NCBI GenBank assembly: GCA_024235715.1
Contig: JACKLW010000007.1
Coordinates: 62,001 to 126,000 of the forward strand
From: Accumulibacter sp.
GTDB lineage: Bacteria; Pseudomonadota; Gammaproteobacteria; Burkholderiales; Rhodocyclaceae
Length of the DNA stretch: 64,000 nucleotides
Direction of reading: 5' to 3'
Of this stretch, positions 20,991 to 32,852 are shown piece after piece. The notes beneath the pieces were generated by a model. It did not search any database, was not told the origin of the DNA, and saw nothing but the letters and a program-made list of their open reading frames with translations. Numbering within the stretch: position 1 is the first letter of the stretch; each line of letters opens with the position of its first letter. Position numbers and translations under genes: made by a program.

Positions 20991-21785
20991 ATGGCCTTCT
21001 TCGCCAGCTCCACAAGGGATGTTCCGCCGACGACGGCGGTGCCACGGCATGTGGCAATCATCATGGACGGCAACGGACGCTGGGCCAAGAAACGCTTGTT
21101 GCCGCGTTTCGCCGGACACCACCGCGGTGTTGAAACGGTGCGTGCCACCGTCAAGACCTGTCTCGAGCGGGGTATCGGGTTTCTCACTCTTTTTGCGTTC
21201 AGTTCCGAGAACTGGCGTCGCCCGCAGGAAGAAGTCTCGTTGCTGATGCAGCTCTTCGTGCGTGCCTTGAAGCAGGAAGTCAGCAAACTCGCACGTAACG
21301 GCGTGCGTTTGCGGGTCGTCGGCGACCTGTCGCGTTTTGAGCCCGAATTGCAGGCGCTGATTCGTGCGTCGGAGCGAAGGACGGCCGACAACAGCCGCCT
21401 GATCCTGACCGTTGCCGCAAATTATGGCGGGCGGTGGGACATCATTCAGGCGATCAACCGGATGCTGAGCAGTGATCCGCAGCGAAGCGGCGAATGGAGC
21501 GAGAGTGATCTCGCGCCACATCTGGCCATGAGCTACGCACCCGAGCCTGATCTCTTCATCCGCACCGGTGGCGAGCAGCGAATCAGCAATTTCCTGCTCT
21601 GGCAACTGGCGTATTCGGAGTTGTACTTCACGGATGTGCTCTGGCCGGAATTCGACGCGGCCGCTTTCGACGGGGCGCTGGCCTGGTACCAGCACCGTGA
21701 ACGTCGATTCGGGCGAACCAGCGAGCAGTTGCTTGACAACCTGCCCGATACGGCATCAGCGAAGGACCCGCGCATAGATGCTTAA
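20991..21785 (+). CDS. uppS: isoprenyl (undecaprenyl diphosphate) synthase
   Basis: 264 residues. This cis-prenyltransferase makes undecaprenyl diphosphate, the lipid carrier for peptidoglycan and O-antigen. The [14 protein letters not shown] motif has the catalytic Asp at residue 26, and [15 protein letters not shown] is the C-terminal signature. Its end overlaps cdsA by 8 bp. Confidence 0.96.
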   Translation: MAFFASSTRDVPPTTAVPRHVAIIMDGNGRWAKKRLLPRFAGHHRGVETVRATVKTCLERGIGFLTLFAFSSENWRRPQEEVSLLMQLFVRALKQEVSKLARNGVRLRVVGDLSRFEPELQALIRASERRTADNSRLILTVAANYGGRWDIIQAINRMLSSDPQRSGEWSESDLAPHLAMSYAPEPDLFIRTGGEQRISNFLLWQLAYSELYFTDVLWPEFDAAAFDGALAWYQHRERRFGRTSEQLLDNLPDTASAKDPRIDA

Positions 21786-22617
21786 GACGCGGGTCATCAC
21801 CGCGGTTTTTCTGTTGGCCGCTTTCCTGTTCGCGCTCTTCTATCTGCCGCCCATGGGGTGGCTGGGTTTCGTGACGGTGATCGCCGCGGTCGCCGCCTGG
21901 GAGTGGGGTGCCCTGATGCGTCTCGGTGCCAGCGCACGCATCTGGCTGGCGCTCATTCTGTTCCTCGTCTGTGTTCTGCTGAGCGCTTTCGAGCCGGCAG
22001 CGGTCGGGCTTGGCGTGGGCTTTTCGCCAGCGGCGGCGTGGCGCCTGGGTTGGGTTCTCTACCTGCCTGCGGCGGCGTTCTGGCTGCTCGTCGTGCCGAT
22101 CTGGCTAAACCGGCGCTGGCCGTTGTCGAACGTCGTGCTCGGCCTGGCGACCGGCGGTGCGTTGATTCTGCCGACCTGGCTGGCACTGGTGCAATTGCGG
22201 CAAGCGGGTCCGCTGGCGCTGCTGGCAGTCATGGTCGTCGTCTGGCTGGCGGATATCGGTGCCTATTTCGTCGGTCGACGCTTCGGCAAGCACAAACTGG
22301 CGCCGAACATCAGCCCTGGCAAGACCTGGGAGGGGGCGATTGGTGGCGGCGTTGCGGTCCTTGCCTATGGCTTCCTGCTGTCGGCCAGGTTGCCTGCGGC
22401 CTTGGCCGGCAATGATCTGCTTTTGCTGGCAGTCCTGCTTCTCCTGACCCTGATCAGCGTCCTTGGCGACCTCTTCGAGTCGCTGCTCAAACGCCAGGCG
22501 GGACTGAAGGACAGCAGCAGTGTGCTGCCAGGCCATGGCGGCGTGCTCGACCGTATCGACAGCCTCACTTCGACGCTGCCGCTCGTGGCGCTGGTGTGGC
22601 TGATGACCGGCCGGTGA
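21778..22617 (+). CDS. cdsA: phosphatidate cytidylyltransferase
   Basis: 279 residues with about eight hydrophobic segments. It makes CDP-diacylglycerol from phosphatidic acid and CTP in the inner membrane, the branch point of phospholipid synthesis. The C-terminal CDS signature is visible as [14 protein letters not shown], with ISPGKTWEG and LADIGAYF before it. It overlaps uppS and is followed directly by dxr. Confidence 0.96.
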   Translation: MLKTRVITAVFLLAAFLFALFYLPPMGWLGFVTVIAAVAAWEWGALMRLGASARIWLALILFLVCVLLSAFEPAAVGLGVGFSPAAAWRLGWVLYLPAAAFWLLVVPIWLNRRWPLSNVVLGLATGGALILPTWLALVQLRQAGPLALLAVMVVVWLADIGAYFVGRRFGKHKLAPNISPGKTWEGAIGGGVAVLAYGFLLSARLPAALAGNDLLLLAVLLLLTLISVLGDLFESLLKRQAGLKDSSSVLPGHGGVLDRIDSLTSTLPLVALVWLMTGR

Positions 22618-22619
22618 GG

Positions 22620-23816
22620 ATGTCGGGGAGCAAGGTGCAGAATCTCACCATTCTCGGATCGACCGGGTCGATCGGGGTCAACACCCTGGATGTCGTTCGC
22701 CGCCACCCGCAACGTTACCGGCTGGTCGCGCTGTGCGCGCATCGGCAGCTTGACCGCTTGTTCGAGCAGTGCGTCGAGTTTCGGCCATGCCATGCAGTCC
22801 TTGGCGACGCCGTATTGGCCGCCGAGCTTGCTGCCCGCCTGGCCGCCGTGGGATGCCGGACCGCCGTTGCGTACGGCCCCGAGGCCCTGCTGCGCGCGGC
22901 CGCTCTGCCGGAAGTCGACACCGTGATGGCCGCCATCGTCGGTGCGGCAGGTTTGCCGCCAACCCTGGCGGCGGCAGTCGCCGGCAAGAAGATTCTCCTG
23001 GCCAACAAGGAAGCCCTGGTCATGGCCGGTGCGGTGTTCATGCGTGCGGTCCGCGAAAATGGTGCCATTCTTCTGCCGATAGACAGTGAACACAACGCTA
23101 TTTTTCAGTCGCTTCCTGGCGATTATTCAGGTGATATAGATGACAGTGGCGTGCTTGGTCTGTTCCTCACCGCCTCGGGTGGCCCTTTTCGCCTGACCGC
23201 GGTTGCGGACCTCGATTCGGTCAGCCCCGAGCAGGCCTGCGCACATCCCAACTGGGTCATGGGACAAAAGATCTCGGTCGATTCGGCGACGATGATGAAC
23301 AAGGGCCTGGAGGTGATCGAGGCGCACTGGCTTTTCAACGTTCCTGCGGACAAAATCGAGGTGGTCATCCATCCGGAAAGCGTCGTCCATTCCTTGGTCA
23401 GGTACGCGGATGGCTCGGTAATCGCCGAGTTGGGCAATCCGGACATGCGCACGCCGATCGCACACGCCCTGGCCTATCCGCGGCGCATTGCGGCCGGCGT
23501 CGAGCCGCTCGACTTGTTCAAGGTGGCGTCGCTCCATTTCGAGAGGCCGGACTTCGGGCGCTTCCCCTGTCTCGCCCTGGCCTATCGGGCGCTGGCTGAC
23601 GGTGGCTGTGCGCCGACGACGCTGAATGCGGCCAACGAGGTCGCGGTCCAGGCTTTTCTCGACCGAAGAATCGGATTCACCACGATTCCGCGCATCATTG
23701 CCGGCGCCATGGACCAGCTACCGGCAAGCCGGACGCTTGAATCGCTGGCCGACGTTCTCGCCGCCGACCGGGCAGCGCGCGAAGCCGCCGAGCAGCTCAT
23801 AGTGGGGCGCGCGTGA
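22620..23816 (+). CDS. dxr: 1-deoxy-D-xylulose 5-phosphate reductoisomerase
   Basis: 398 residues from ATG 22620, which has GTGAGGA just upstream; the frame is open to 22596. It converts DXP to MEP with NADPH in the non-mevalonate isoprenoid pathway. ILGSTGSIG binds NADPH, and [19 protein letters not shown] and the metal-binding [11 protein letters not shown] are present. It supplies precursors for uppS upstream. GTGA overlap with rseP. Confidence 0.97.
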   Translation: MSGSKVQNLTILGSTGSIGVNTLDVVRRHPQRYRLVALCAHRQLDRLFEQCVEFRPCHAVLGDAVLAAELAARLAAVGCRTAVAYGPEALLRAAALPEVDTVMAAIVGAAGLPPTLAAAVAGKKILLANKEALVMAGAVFMRAVRENGAILLPIDSEHNAIFQSLPGDYSGDIDDSGVLGLFLTASGGPFRLTAVADLDSVSPEQACAHPNWVMGQKISVDSATMMNKGLEVIEAHWLFNVPADKIEVVIHPESVVHSLVRYADGSVIAELGNPDMRTPIAHALAYPRRIAAGVEPLDLFKVASLHFERPDFGRFPCLALAYRALADGGCAPTTLNAANEVAVQAFLDRRIGFTTIPRIIAGAMDQLPASRTLESLADVLAADRAAREAAEQLIVGRA

Positions 23817-25186
23817 CGGTGAGCGGCTTTCTCTACTACCTGGCTGCGTTTGCTCTGGTCCTCGGCATTCTGGTCGTGGTCCACGAATTCGGGCACTACC
23901 TCGCCGCTCGTTGGGCCGGCGTCAAGGTGCTGCGCTTTTCGGTTGGTTTCGGACGACCGCTCTGGGCGAAACGATTCGGGCGGGATGGGACCGAGTGGGC
24001 CATTGCCGCGTTCCCGCTGGGCGGTTACGTGAAGATGGTCGACGAGCGCGAGGGCGAAGTTGCAGCGGAGGACCTGCCGCGAAGCTTCAACAGGCAGCCG
24101 GTGCTCTGGCGAATGGTCATTGTTGCCGCCGGGCCGGCGGCGAATTTTGTGCTCGCCGTGCTGCTTTACTGGGTGCTTTTCTGGCACGGTACCGAGGAGT
24201 ACAAGCCACGGCTGGCTGCGCCGGCTGTGGCAACTGCGGCTGCGGCGGCAGGCCTGGAAGACGGTGAGTTGGTGCTCAAGGTCGCTGGCGGAGCGGTCAA
24301 GACCTGGCAGGACATGCGCTGGCTGCTCCTGCAGCGAGCCGTGGATCAGGACCTCATCGATCTTGAGGTGATCAATTCGCGCAAGGAAATCAATATTCGC
24401 CGCCTTGATGTCTCGCCGATCCGTGAGTCCGGTTGGGAGGGGGACGCGTTGGGACGGTTGGGATTGGGCCTCTACCGTCCCAGACTGCCGGCCGTCTTCG
24501 GCACGGTAAGCCGGAACGGCGCTGCGGCCGACGCCGATCTGCGTTCCGGAGACAAGGTGCTCGCCGTCGACGGGGAGGAAATCGGTAGCTGGACGGACTT
24601 CGTGCGCATTGTTCGCGAGTCGCCGGGGAGGCAGCTGGCTCTGGATCTGTTGCGTGATGGCCAGCGCATCACGATCACCGTTACCCCGGCTGCCGTCGAG
24701 GACGGGGGGCAGCAGGTGGGACGGATCGGGGTCGCGGTCAGTGATGGCGCCCGCTCGCGGTCCGAGTTGATGGTGACCGTCAGTTACCCTCCCGCGACGG
24801 CCCTGGGCAAGGCGATCGTCGAGACCTGGGACAAGTCGGCGTTCACCCTGCTGATGATCGGCAAGATGATCACCGGTGAAGTGTCGTGGCGCAACATCAG
24901 CGGACCGGTGACCATTGCCGACTACGCCGGCCGGTCGGCGCAACTGGGGCTGGACTATTACATCAAGTTCCTCGCCCTGGTGAGCATCAGTCTCGGTGTG
25001 CTGAATCTGTTGCCGATCCCGATTCTGGATGGAGGGCATTTATTGTATTATCTCGTCGAAATCATCAGGCGTGGGCCGCTTTCCGAACGCACCATGGAAA
25101 TCGGCCAGCAGATCGGCATGGCACTCCTGTTCATGCTGATGGCCTTCGCTTTCTACAACGACATCAATCGACTGTTTTCCGGCTGA
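23813..25186 (+). CDS. rseP: site-2 protease RseP (sigma-E pathway intramembrane metalloprotease)
   Basis: 457 residues. An inner-membrane zinc protease that cuts anti-sigma factor RseA in the envelope-stress cascade. HEFGH at residues 24-28 supplies the catalytic His and Glu, two PDZ-like regions lie in the middle, and the C-terminal LPIPILDGG holds the third zinc ligand. It starts with GTG overlapping the dxr stop. bamA lies 4 bp downstream. Confidence 0.96.
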   Translation: MTVSGFLYYLAAFALVLGILVVVHEFGHYLAARWAGVKVLRFSVGFGRPLWAKRFGRDGTEWAIAAFPLGGYVKMVDEREGEVAAEDLPRSFNRQPVLWRMVIVAAGPAANFVLAVLLYWVLFWHGTEEYKPRLAAPAVATAAAAAGLEDGELVLKVAGGAVKTWQDMRWLLLQRAVDQDLIDLEVINSRKEINIRRLDVSPIRESGWEGDALGRLGLGLYRPRLPAVFGTVSRNGAAADADLRSGDKVLAVDGEEIGSWTDFVRIVRESPGRQLALDLLRDGQRITITVTPAAVEDGGQQVGRIGVAVSDGARSRSELMVTVSYPPATALGKAIVETWDKSAFTLLMIGKMITGEVSWRNISGPVTIADYAGRSAQLGLDYYIKFLALVSISLGVLNLLPIPILDGGHLLYYLVEIIRRGPLSERTMEIGQQIGMALLFMLMAFAFYNDINRLFSG

Positions 25187-25190
25187 GCCC

Positions 25191-27476
25191 ATGAAGAAGA
25201 CCATGCTCGCAGGGCTGCTTGCCGCCCTTTTTGCCGCCTCGGGCGCCGCAGCGATGGAACCGTTTACGGTCGAGGACGTTCGCGTCGAAGGCATTCAACG
25301 TGTCGAAGCGGGAACGGTGTTCAGCTACCTGCCGGTAAAAGTCGGCGAAACGATGAACGACGAGAAGGCGGCACAGGTCATCAAGACGCTGTTCGCGACC
25401 GGGTTCTTCAAGGATGTTCGCATCGAGGTTGACGGTCGGGTGCTGATCGTTGTCGTTCAGGAGCGCCCGGCGATCGCGCAGATAGACTTCGTCGGCCTGA
25501 AGGAGTTCGACAAGGAGCAGCTGATCAAGGGCCTCAAGGAGGTCGGAATAGCAGTCTCGCGAACCTTCGACCGTGCCACCCTCGAGAAGGCAGAACAGGA
25601 GTTGAAGCGCCAGTATCTTTCGCGGGGCAGGTACGCAGTGGCAATTACCACTACCATCACGCCGCTCGACCGGAACCGCGTGGCGATCAACTTCAATATC
25701 GAAGAAGGCGAAACGGCCAAGATCAGGCAGATCAACATTGTCGGTGCAGACGCCCTGAAGGAAAAGGATCTGCTGGGCGCGATGGAGCTGAAAACGCCAA
25801 CCTGGATCAGCTGGTACACCAAGAGCGACCAGTACTCGAAGCAGAAGCTTGCGGCGGATCTCGAAACGCTGCGTTCCTACTACCTCGATCGCGGCTTTCT
25901 GGAATTCAATGTCGAGTCCACCCAGGTGTCGATCAGCCCGGACAAGAAAGACATTTACATCACGATCAGTATCAAGGAAGGCAGCCGCTACCTCGTTTCC
26001 TCGGTGAAGCTGGCCGGTGATCTGGTGCTGCCGGAGGAGGCGTTCAGGGAGTCGGTAAAGATCAAGGCGGGCGATGTCTTCTCGCGCGAAAAACTCAACG
26101 AAAGCACAAAGTCGATTGCCGACAAGCTGGGCGGCGAGGGATACGCTTTTGCCAACGTTAACGCCGCTCCGGAGCTTGACAAGGAAAAGCACCTCGTGGC
26201 GTTTACAATCTTCGTCGATCCGGGAAAACGCGCCTACGTCCGGCGGATCAACATCACCGGCAACACCAAGACGCGCGACGAGGTGATTCGCCAGGAAATG
26301 CGCCAGATGGAGGGCGCCTGGTACGACACGGACCGCGTCGCTGCTTCCCGTCAGCGGATCGACCGGACCGACTATTTCAGCGAGGTCACCGTTGAGACGC
26401 CGCCCGTTCCGGGGACAATCGACCAGGTGGATGTGAACGTCAATGTGGCCGAAAAGTCGACCGGCAACATCTCGCTCGGCGCCGGCTATTCGAGTTCGGA
26501 GAAGGTCGTTCTCTCGGGCTCGATCTCGCAGTCGAACATTTTCGGCAGCGGCAAGTTCCTTTCCCTGCAGGTCAACACCGGCAAGTTGAACCGCACGCTG
26601 GGCATCAACTACACGAATCCCTATTTCACGGTTGACGGCATCAGCCAGGGCTTCGACCTTTACTACCGGACGCTCAATCCGACATCCCTCGGCTACGCCT
26701 TTCAGTCCACGTCCTACGGTGGCGGTATTCGCTTCGGCTATCCGATTGGGGAAAAGGAAACGCTCAATTTCGGTCTGGCGATTGATCAGACCACCATCGA
26801 CATCACGCCGATCACCTTGGCGACCCCGATCCAGTACATTCAGTTCCAGGCTCAGCACGGCGACTCGAACGTCACTCTGCCGGCGACCATCGGGTGGACC
26901 AGCGACACCAGGAACAGCGCCATCTATCCGACGACTGGCGGCGTTCAGCGGGCAGGGTTGGAGGTGGCTATCCCGGGCCTCGACCTGACGTTCTATCGAG
27001 CGACCTATCAGCATCAGCGTTACTTCCAGTTGGCCAAGGACTTCGTGTTGATGCTCAACGCCGACCTTGGCTATGCGGACGGTCTTTCAGGGCAGAGCCT
27101 GCCTTTCTACAAGAACTTCTACGCCGGCGGCGTCGGTTCGGTTCGTGGATACGATACTGCGAGCCTGGGTCCGGTCGATCCGCTGTATCCGGACACCCGT
27201 CTTGGCGGAACACGCAAGGTGGTCTTCAATTCGGAAATCCTGATGCCGTTTCCGGGCGTCGACAAGTCATTCCGCTTCGGGCCGTTCTTTGACGCCGGCA
27301 ACGTTTTCACCGACAACTATACGTACGCGGACGAAGGGTTGCGGATGTCAGCCGGACTCACTGCCGCGTGGATTTCGCCGCTCGGGCCGTTGAAGTTCAG
27401 CTACGGCCAGCCATTCAACGAGAAAAACAATGATAAACTCCAGAAGTTCCAGTTTCAGTTTGGGACCACCTTTTAA
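25191..27476 (+). CDS. bamA: outer-membrane protein assembly factor BamA
   Basis: 761 residues. A signal peptide (residues ~1-21, ending GAAA) is followed by five POTRA domains to about residue 420 and a C-terminal 16-strand barrel ending in Phe (FQFGTTF), the Bam recognition end. BamA inserts beta-barrel proteins into the outer membrane. GSVRGYD in the barrel corresponds to the conserved loop-6 V/IRGF region (here VRGY). It lies between rseP and skp in the standard envelope cluster. Confidence 0.96.
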   Translation: MKKTMLAGLLAALFAASGAAAMEPFTVEDVRVEGIQRVEAGTVFSYLPVKVGETMNDEKAAQVIKTLFATGFFKDVRIEVDGRVLIVVVQERPAIAQIDFVGLKEFDKEQLIKGLKEVGIAVSRTFDRATLEKAEQELKRQYLSRGRYAVAITTTITPLDRNRVAINFNIEEGETAKIRQINIVGADALKEKDLLGAMELKTPTWISWYTKSDQYSKQKLAADLETLRSYYLDRGFLEFNVESTQVSISPDKKDIYITISIKEGSRYLVSSVKLAGDLVLPEEAFRESVKIKAGDVFSREKLNESTKSIADKLGGEGYAFANVNAAPELDKEKHLVAFTIFVDPGKRAYVRRINITGNTKTRDEVIRQEMRQMEGAWYDTDRVAASRQRIDRTDYFSEVTVETPPVPGTIDQVDVNVNVAEKSTGNISLGAGYSSSEKVVLSGSISQSNIFGSGKFLSLQVNTGKLNRTLGINYTNPYFTVDGISQGFDLYYRTLNPTSLGYAFQSTSYGGGIRFGYPIGEKETLNFGLAIDQTTIDITPITLATPIQYIQFQAQHGDSNVTLPATIGWTSDTRNSAIYPTTGGVQRAGLEVAIPGLDLTFYRATYQHQRYFQLAKDFVLMLNADLGYADGLSGQSLPFYKNFYAGGVGSVRGYDTASLGPVDPLYPDTRLGGTRKVVFNSEILMPFPGVDKSFRFGPFFDAGNVFTDNYTYADEGLRMSAGLTAAWISPLGPLKFSYGQPFNEKNNDKLQKFQFQFGTTF

Positions 27477-27491
27477 TTCGGGAGAACTAGC

Positions 27492-28007
27492 TTGAACAAG
27501 ACGATTGCCAGACTGCTGGTTGCGTTGATGGCCTCGCTGCCAGTGTCTTATGCGTCGGCGGTGGAACAACTCAAGGTTGGCTACGTGAACACCCAGCGTC
27601 TTTTTCGTGACGCACCGGCAGCGGTTCGAGCTGCCAAGAAGATCGAGCAGGAATTCTCCAAGCGTGACCAGGACTTGCAGCGTCTGGCCAAGCAGGTTCA
27701 GGGCTTGCAGGAGGCACTTGAGAAGAACGGCCTGACGATGGCAGAAGCGGATCGCCGTGCGAAGGAAAAGGATCTCGGCGAGTTGTCGCGAGAGTTCCAG
27801 CGCAAGCAGCGCGAGTTCCGTGAGGATCTGAACCTGCGCCAGAACGAAGAGAATGCGGCGATCATCGAAAAGGCCAACCAGGCAATCAAGCAACTCGCCG
27901 AGAACGAAAAGTATGACTTGATCGTCCAGGATGTGGTGTGGGTGAGCCCGAAGCTGGACATCACCGACAAGGTGATCAAGGCCCTGTCCGATTCCAGCGG
28001 ACGGTAA
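27492..28007 (+). CDS. skp: periplasmic chaperone Skp/OmpH
   Basis: 171 residues. It starts with TTG at 27492 behind a good GGGAG site; no ATG is close. A signal peptide (1-24) precedes LKVGYVNTQRLF, and long charged helices with coiled-coil character (about residues 50-135) form the tentacles that hold unfolded outer-membrane proteins. It delivers clients to BamA, encoded just upstream. Confidence 0.94.
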   Translation: MNKTIARLLVALMASLPVSYASAVEQLKVGYVNTQRLFRDAPAAVRAAKKIEQEFSKRDQDLQRLAKQVQGLQEALEKNGLTMAEADRRAKEKDLGELSREFQRKQREFREDLNLRQNEENAAIIEKANQAIKQLAENEKYDLIVQDVVWVSPKLDITDKVIKALSDSSGR

Positions 28008-28037
28008 GCGCTTCCATGGTCAAGCAATGGGGTTGAG

Positions 28038-29069
28038 GTGTCCGGAGGTCTGCGGCTAGACGAGATCGTCGCGTGTCTCGGTGGCGTGCTCGAAGGTGAT
28101 GGATCGGTCGTCGTGTCGCAGGTTGGCAGCCTTCTTTCGGCGGGCGAAGGCCGCATCGCCTTTCTCGCCAACCCGAGGTACAGGCAGCAACTGCAGGAGA
28201 CCCAAGCAGCGGCGGTGATCGTGCCGCCGCAGTTTTCCGATGCGACGCCGCTGCCAAGAATCGTTCATTCAAACCCCTACGCGTATTACGCCCGCGTCGT
28301 CGCGCTGCTCAATCCACCTCTGCGACGCCGGCCCGGTGTTCATCCAGGTGCGGTGGTCCATTCGGCGCTGCCGTCATCGGCCAGCATCGGTGAGAACGTC
28401 GTCATCGGCGAGGGCGCGTGTATTGGCGAGAACGTCACCCTGCATCCCGGCTGTGTCGTCGGCGACGGCGTTTCGATCGGCGATGACTCGCTGCTCTACC
28501 CCAATGTGGTGGTCTATCACGGTTGCATAATCGGCAAGCGGGCGATCATACATGCCGGTGCGGTCATTGGTGCCGACGGTTTTGGTTTCGCCAAGGACGG
28601 CGAGCGCTGGCTGAAGATTCCGCAGATCGGTCGGGTGGTCATCGGTGACGATGTCGAGATCGGGGTCAATACGTCCATCGATCGCGGCGCACTCGACGAC
28701 ACGGTCATCGGTGACGGCGTCAAACTCGACAATCAGATTCAGATTGGCCACAACGTCAGCATCGGGGACCATGCTGCAATGGCCGGTTGTGTCGGAATTG
28801 CCGGCAGCACGAGGATCGGCCGTCGCTGTACCGTCGGCGGCGCGGGGATGATCGTTGGTCACCTCGAACTGGCCGACGACGTGCATATTTCCGCGGGCAG
28901 CATGGTGACCAGAAACCTGCCCAGTCCGGGTCAGTACACCAGCATATTTCCGCTCGAAGGGCACCAGCAGTGGCTACGCAATGCGGCCCAGATCAAGCGC
29001 CTGGCAAGGCTCGCCGAGCGCGTCACCGAACTTGAAAAGAAACTCGAACTGAGGGAGAAAACGTCTTGA
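28038..29069 (+). CDS. lpxD: UDP-3-O-(3-hydroxyacyl)glucosamine N-acyltransferase
   Basis: 343 residues, GTG start. It adds the second acyl chain in lipid A synthesis. The N-terminal uridine-binding domain is followed by many left-handed beta-helix hexapeptide repeats ([17 protein letters not shown] style) and a C-terminal helix. The catalytic His region [12 protein letters not shown] is present. Part of the lpxD-fabZ-lpxA-lpxB set. Confidence 0.96.
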   Translation: MSGGLRLDEIVACLGGVLEGDGSVVVSQVGSLLSAGEGRIAFLANPRYRQQLQETQAAAVIVPPQFSDATPLPRIVHSNPYAYYARVVALLNPPLRRRPGVHPGAVVHSALPSSASIGENVVIGEGACIGENVTLHPGCVVGDGVSIGDDSLLYPNVVVYHGCIIGKRAIIHAGAVIGADGFGFAKDGERWLKIPQIGRVVIGDDVEIGVNTSIDRGALDDTVIGDGVKLDNQIQIGHNVSIGDHAAMAGCVGIAGSTRIGRRCTVGGAGMIVGHLELADDVHISAGSMVTRNLPSPGQYTSIFPLEGHQQWLRNAAQIKRLARLAERVTELEKKLELREKTS

Positions 29070-29524
29070 ACGCAATGGACATCCGCGAGATCCTGGAGCA
29101 TCTGCCACACCGCTATCCCTTTCTGCTGGTCGACCGTGTGGTCGACTTCGAACTCGGCAAGTCCATCCATGCTTACAAGAACGTGACGGTCAATGAGCCA
29201 TTCTTCGTCGGCCATTTCCCGCATAACCCGGTAATGCCCGGCGTGCTGATCATGGAGGCGCTGGCGCAGGCGGCAGGCATCCTGTCGTTCAAGACGATGG
29301 GCGCCAAGCCCGACGCGAATTCCGTCTTCTACTTCGTCGCTATCGACGCCGCACGCTTCAAGAAGCCGGTGACTGCCGGTGATCAGTTGCATTTGCATGT
29401 GCAGATCCAGCGTCAGATGCGCGGTATCTGGAAATACAAGGCGCAGGCGCGCGTTGATGGCGAGGTCGTCGCCGAGGCCGACCTGATGTGCGCCAAGCGC
29501 GAGGTCACCGGAGCAGGCGGGTGA
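29066..29524 (+). CDS. fabZ: 3-hydroxyacyl-ACP dehydratase FabZ
   Basis: 152 residues of the hotdog fold. It dehydrates 3-hydroxyacyl-ACP in fatty acid synthesis and competes with lipid A synthesis for that substrate. [13 protein letters not shown] and [19 protein letters not shown] carry the catalytic His and Glu. TTG at 29066 (GGGAG 9 nt upstream, overlapping the lpxD stop) is preferred over ATG 29075, which is too far from a Shine-Dalgarno. Confidence 0.95.
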   Translation: MNAMDIREILEHLPHRYPFLLVDRVVDFELGKSIHAYKNVTVNEPFFVGHFPHNPVMPGVLIMEALAQAAGILSFKTMGAKPDANSVFYFVAIDAARFKKPVTAGDQLHLHVQIQRQMRGIWKYKAQARVDGEVVAEADLMCAKREVTGAGG

Positions 29525-30303
29525 CCGCAGCGATGATCCATCAGAGCGCACTCGTCGATCGTGGCGCACAGCTCGGCGCCAACGTATCGGTTGGCGCGTA
29601 TTCGATCATCGGTGAACACGTGGAAATCGGCGACAACACGGTGATCGGTCCGCATGTCGTTATTTCCGGGCGAACGCGCATCGGTCGTGACAACCGCATC
29701 TTCCAGTTCAATTCCCTGGGCGAAGCGCCGCAGGACAAGAAATACGACGGTGAGCCGACCCGGCTCGAGATCGGCGACCGGAACACGATTCGCGAGTTCT
29801 GCACCTTCAATCTGGGCACGGCCCAGGATGTCGGCATCACCCGCGTCGGCGATGACAACTGGATCATGGCCTATGTCCATATCGCGCATGATTGCCAGGT
29901 GGGCAATCGCACCGTTTTTGCCAACAACGCGCAACTGGCCGGCCACGTTCACATCGGCGACTGGGCGATTCTCGGCGGCTACACCGGCGTGCACCAGTTC
30001 TGCCGGGTTGGTGCCCACACCATGACCGCCGTCGGGACGGTGGTCCTGCAGGACATTCCGCCGTTCGTGATGGCCGCCGGCAACACCGCGAGCCCCTTCG
30101 GGATCAACGCCGAGGGGCTCAAACGGCGCGGTTTTTCCGCGCAGGCGCTGCTGGCCCTCAAACGGGCCTACCGGACGCTCTACAAGTCGGGCCTGATGCT
30201 TGACGAGGCACGCGCCAAGCTTGATGAAGAAGTACTCGTCCATCCGGAACTGCAGCCACTGGTCGACTTCCTCGCGGTATCCAGGCGCGGCATCATACGA
30301 TGA
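29521..30303 (+). CDS. lpxA: UDP-N-acetylglucosamine acyltransferase
   Basis: 260 residues if translation starts at GTG 29521, which forms a GTGA overlap with fabZ and has GGAG 7 nt upstream; ATG 29533 is the alternative and lacks a clear site. It catalyses the first step of lipid A synthesis. Hexapeptide repeats fill the N-terminal two thirds, with HIAHDCQVG around the catalytic His. The C-terminal helices begin near [11 protein letters not shown]. Confidence 0.95.
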   Translation: MTAAMIHQSALVDRGAQLGANVSVGAYSIIGEHVEIGDNTVIGPHVVISGRTRIGRDNRIFQFNSLGEAPQDKKYDGEPTRLEIGDRNTIREFCTFNLGTAQDVGITRVGDDNWIMAYVHIAHDCQVGNRTVFANNAQLAGHVHIGDWAILGGYTGVHQFCRVGAHTMTAVGTVVLQDIPPFVMAAGNTASPFGINAEGLKRRGFSAQALLALKRAYRTLYKSGLMLDEARAKLDEEVLVHPELQPLVDFLAVSRRGIIR

Positions 30304-31487
30304 CCGCGTTCGTGCCGGTTCGGATCGCGATGGTCGCTGGCGAGGCCTCCGGCGACCTGCTGGCCAGTCAGCTGATGCAGGCGCTGCAGGCGCGACTCCC
30401 CGGCGCCGTGTTCTTCGGGATCGGTGGTCCGAAGATGCTCGGCATGGGCTTCCAGGCCTGGCATCCGCTGGAAAAGCTGGCCGTGCGCGGTTACGTCGAG
30501 GTGCTCAGGCACTATCGCGAAATCGCCGGTATTCGCAGGGATCTCAAGCGCCGCCTGCTCGCTGACCCGCCGGACGTTTTCATTGGTGTTGACGCGCCGG
30601 ACTTCAATCTCTCGCTTGAAAAGGCGCTGAAGCGGCAGGGTATTCCGAGCATCCACTACGTCAGTCCGTCGATATGGGCCTGGCGCGGCGAGCGTATCCA
30701 CGCCATCGCCGCGGCCGTTTCGCGCATGCTGGCGCTGTTTCCATTCGAGGCGGCGCTCTACGAGAAGCAGCGCATCCCGGTGACCTACGTCGGCCATCCA
30801 CTGGCAGACATGCTTCCTCTTGAAGACTGCCGGGATATGGCACGGACGCTGCTCGGGGTGGCGCCAGCAGAGCCGGTTTTCGCACTCCTGCCCGGCAGTC
30901 GCCAGTCCGAACTCCAGTACATGGCGGACACCTTCGTCGAGACTGCGCGACTGATCCACAAGCAGATTCCCGATGCCGTCTTCCTGGCGCCGCTGACGAC
31001 GCGCGAAACGCGCCTGTTGTTCGAACGTGCCCTGCACCGTCGGCAAGCGAAGCAACTGCCCATTCGCCTGCTGTTTGGACACGCCCACGAGGCGATGATG
31101 GCCGCCGATGCTGTCCTGGTTGCCAGTGGAACGGCGACGCTCGAGGCCGCACTGCTCAAGAGACCGATGGCCATCGTGTACAAGATGGCGCCATTGTCGT
31201 ACCGGATGATGCGGCGGATGGGCTACCTGCCCTACGTCGGCTTGCCCAATGTCCTGGCCGGGAAGTTCGTGGTTCCGGAATTCATCCAGGACGAAGCGAC
31301 GCCAGAGAACCTTGCGCAGGCGCTGCTCAATCTCTACGCCGACAAGGCGTTGTGCGAACGTATCAAGCTGGTCTTTCGCGAGATCCATCTGCAACTGCGC
31401 CAGAATGCTGCGCAGAAGGCCGCTGTAGCGATCATCGCTTCGCTGCCATTGGTGGCGCGCGAAAATGCCGTTCCTGCGGCCGCCTGA
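30300..31487 (+). CDS. lpxB: lipid-A-disaccharide synthase
   Basis: 395 residues, GT-B glycosyltransferase of family GT19. It joins UDP-diacylglucosamine and lipid X into the lipid A disaccharide at the inner membrane. [10 protein letters not shown] near the N terminus and [10 protein letters not shown] are family signatures. ATGA overlap with lpxA; rnhB begins inside its end. Confidence 0.96.
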   Translation: MTAFVPVRIAMVAGEASGDLLASQLMQALQARLPGAVFFGIGGPKMLGMGFQAWHPLEKLAVRGYVEVLRHYREIAGIRRDLKRRLLADPPDVFIGVDAPDFNLSLEKALKRQGIPSIHYVSPSIWAWRGERIHAIAAAVSRMLALFPFEAALYEKQRIPVTYVGHPLADMLPLEDCRDMARTLLGVAPAEPVFALLPGSRQSELQYMADTFVETARLIHKQIPDAVFLAPLTTRETRLLFERALHRRQAKQLPIRLLFGHAHEAMMAADAVLVASGTATLEAALLKRPMAIVYKMAPLSYRMMRRMGYLPYVGLPNVLAGKFVVPEFIQDEATPENLAQALLNLYADKALCERIKLVFREIHLQLRQNAAQKAAVAIIASLPLVARENAVPAAA

Positions 31488-32067
31488 AGGTCTGGTTTGC
31501 GGCGTGGATGAAGCTGGCCGTGGGCCTTTGGCGGGACCGGTGGTGGCTGCCGCAGTGATTCTCGATCCCGCCAGGCCGATTTCCGGGCTGAACGATTCGA
31601 AGAAGCTCACGGCCTTGCGGCGGGCGGCGCTCGCTGAGCAGATCCGCGCGACAGCACTGGCCTGGGCTGTTGCCGAAGCCTCTGTCGAGGAAATTGATCG
31701 TGTCAATATCCTGCAGGCCAGCCTGCTTGCAATGCAGCGGGCGGTGGTGGCGTTGGCCGGTGCCGATGGTCCAGTAGTCCCAAGCCATGCACTGGTCGAC
31801 GGTAATCAATGTCCACGGCTGCCGTGCTCTGTCGAGGCCGTCGTCGGCGGCGATGGCAAGGTCGCGGCGATCGCCGCCGCATCAATTCTCGCCAAGACGA
31901 CCCGCGACGCAGGCATGCGCGTACTTCACGACATCTATCCTGAATACGGCTTCGATCGCCACAAGGGCTACCCGACCGCGCTCCATCTCAAGGCCCTGCG
32001 CGAGCACGGTGCGTGCCTGGCACATCGCCGCAGCTACGCACCGGTGGCCCGACTGTGCCGCTCATGA
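31465..32067 (+). CDS. rnhB: ribonuclease HII
   Basis: 200 residues. It cleaves RNA in RNA-DNA hybrids and starts removal of misincorporated ribonucleotides. [15 protein letters not shown] carries the first two acidic residues, LNDSKKL is conserved, and VDGN supplies another Asp. It overlaps lpxB by 23 bp. Confidence 0.96.
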   Translation: MPFLRPPEGLVCGVDEAGRGPLAGPVVAAAVILDPARPISGLNDSKKLTALRRAALAEQIRATALAWAVAEASVEEIDRVNILQASLLAMQRAVVALAGADGPVVPSHALVDGNQCPRLPCSVEAVVGGDGKVAAIAAASILAKTTRDAGMRVLHDIYPEYGFDRHKGYPTALHLKALREHGACLAHRRSYAPVARLCRS

Positions 32068-32852
32068 GGCCGATCACCTCACGCGACAATGCGCATTACA
32101 AGGCGCTGCTCCGGCTGTGCCGCAGCGGCCGAGAGCGTCGCAAGAGCGGTCGCGTGCTGCTCGACGGCATGCATCTGATCGAGGCCTACGAGCAACACCG
32201 TGGCAACCCGGAAGAAGTGCTGGTCAGCGAAAGCGGTGCCAGGCGGCCCGAAAACGCCCGCTATCTCGAAGGCAGGGCGGCTGCGGCGGTCACCTGCCTG
32301 GCCGACGCGCTTTTCGACGCTCTGGCTGTGGTGGATACTCCGAGCGGAATCATGGCCATCGTCTCTCTACCGCAGCCGGCAGGCAACTTCGATCATGACG
32401 GCGATGCCGTACTCCTCGACGGCATCCAGGATCCGGGAAATCTCGGTTCCATCCTGCGCAGCGCCGCCGCAGCCGGTTTCCACCAGATACTGCTGTCGGA
32501 CGATTGCGCGCAAGCGTGGTCTCCGAAGACGCTGCGGGCGGCGATGGGTGCGCATTTCCAGCTCGACATCCATGAGCACAGCGATCTGGCGGGATTTCTT
32601 GCTGTCTATCGCGGCCAGTCGGTCGCGACAGTAATCGCCGCGTCAGGCAGCATCTACGGCGCCGGTCTGGGACAACCGTTGGCCTGGGTTTTTGGCAACG
32701 AAGGGACTGGTGTGAGGTCTGCCGTAGCGGCCGCGGTTGATCTGCAATTGCACATCCCGATGCGCGATGGCAGTGAATCGCTGAATGTTGCCGCAGCCGC
32801 GGCGGTTTGCCTCTTTGAGACGCTGCGGCGCCGCCAGACGGGCCAGCCGTAA
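32064..32852 (+). CDS. SpoU/TrmH-family RNA 2'-O-methyltransferase
   Basis: 262 residues from ATG 32064, in ATGA overlap with rnhB; the frame is open to 32013. The N-terminal RNA-binding region is followed by the SPOUT knot motifs: [27 protein letters not shown] and [10 protein letters not shown]. It should methylate a ribose in rRNA or tRNA using SAM; the target nucleotide cannot be read from sequence. It ends the long essential gene run. Confidence 0.9.
   Translation: MRPITSRDNAHYKALLRLCRSGRERRKSGRVLLDGMHLIEAYEQHRGNPEEVLVSESGARRPENARYLEGRAAAAVTCLADALFDALAVVDTPSGIMAIVSLPQPAGNFDHDGDAVLLDGIQDPGNLGSILRSAAAAGFHQILLSDDCAQAWSPKTLRAAMGAHFQLDIHEHSDLAGFLAVYRGQSVATVIAASGSIYGAGLGQPLAWVFGNEGTGVRSAVAAAVDLQLHIPMRDGSESLNVAAAAAVCLFETLRRRQTGQP

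Noticed and set aside
25164-27014. 616-codon minus-strand open frame opposite bamA
   Set aside because: bamA is unmistakable with signal peptide, POTRA and barrel; the antisense frame has no start context or family.
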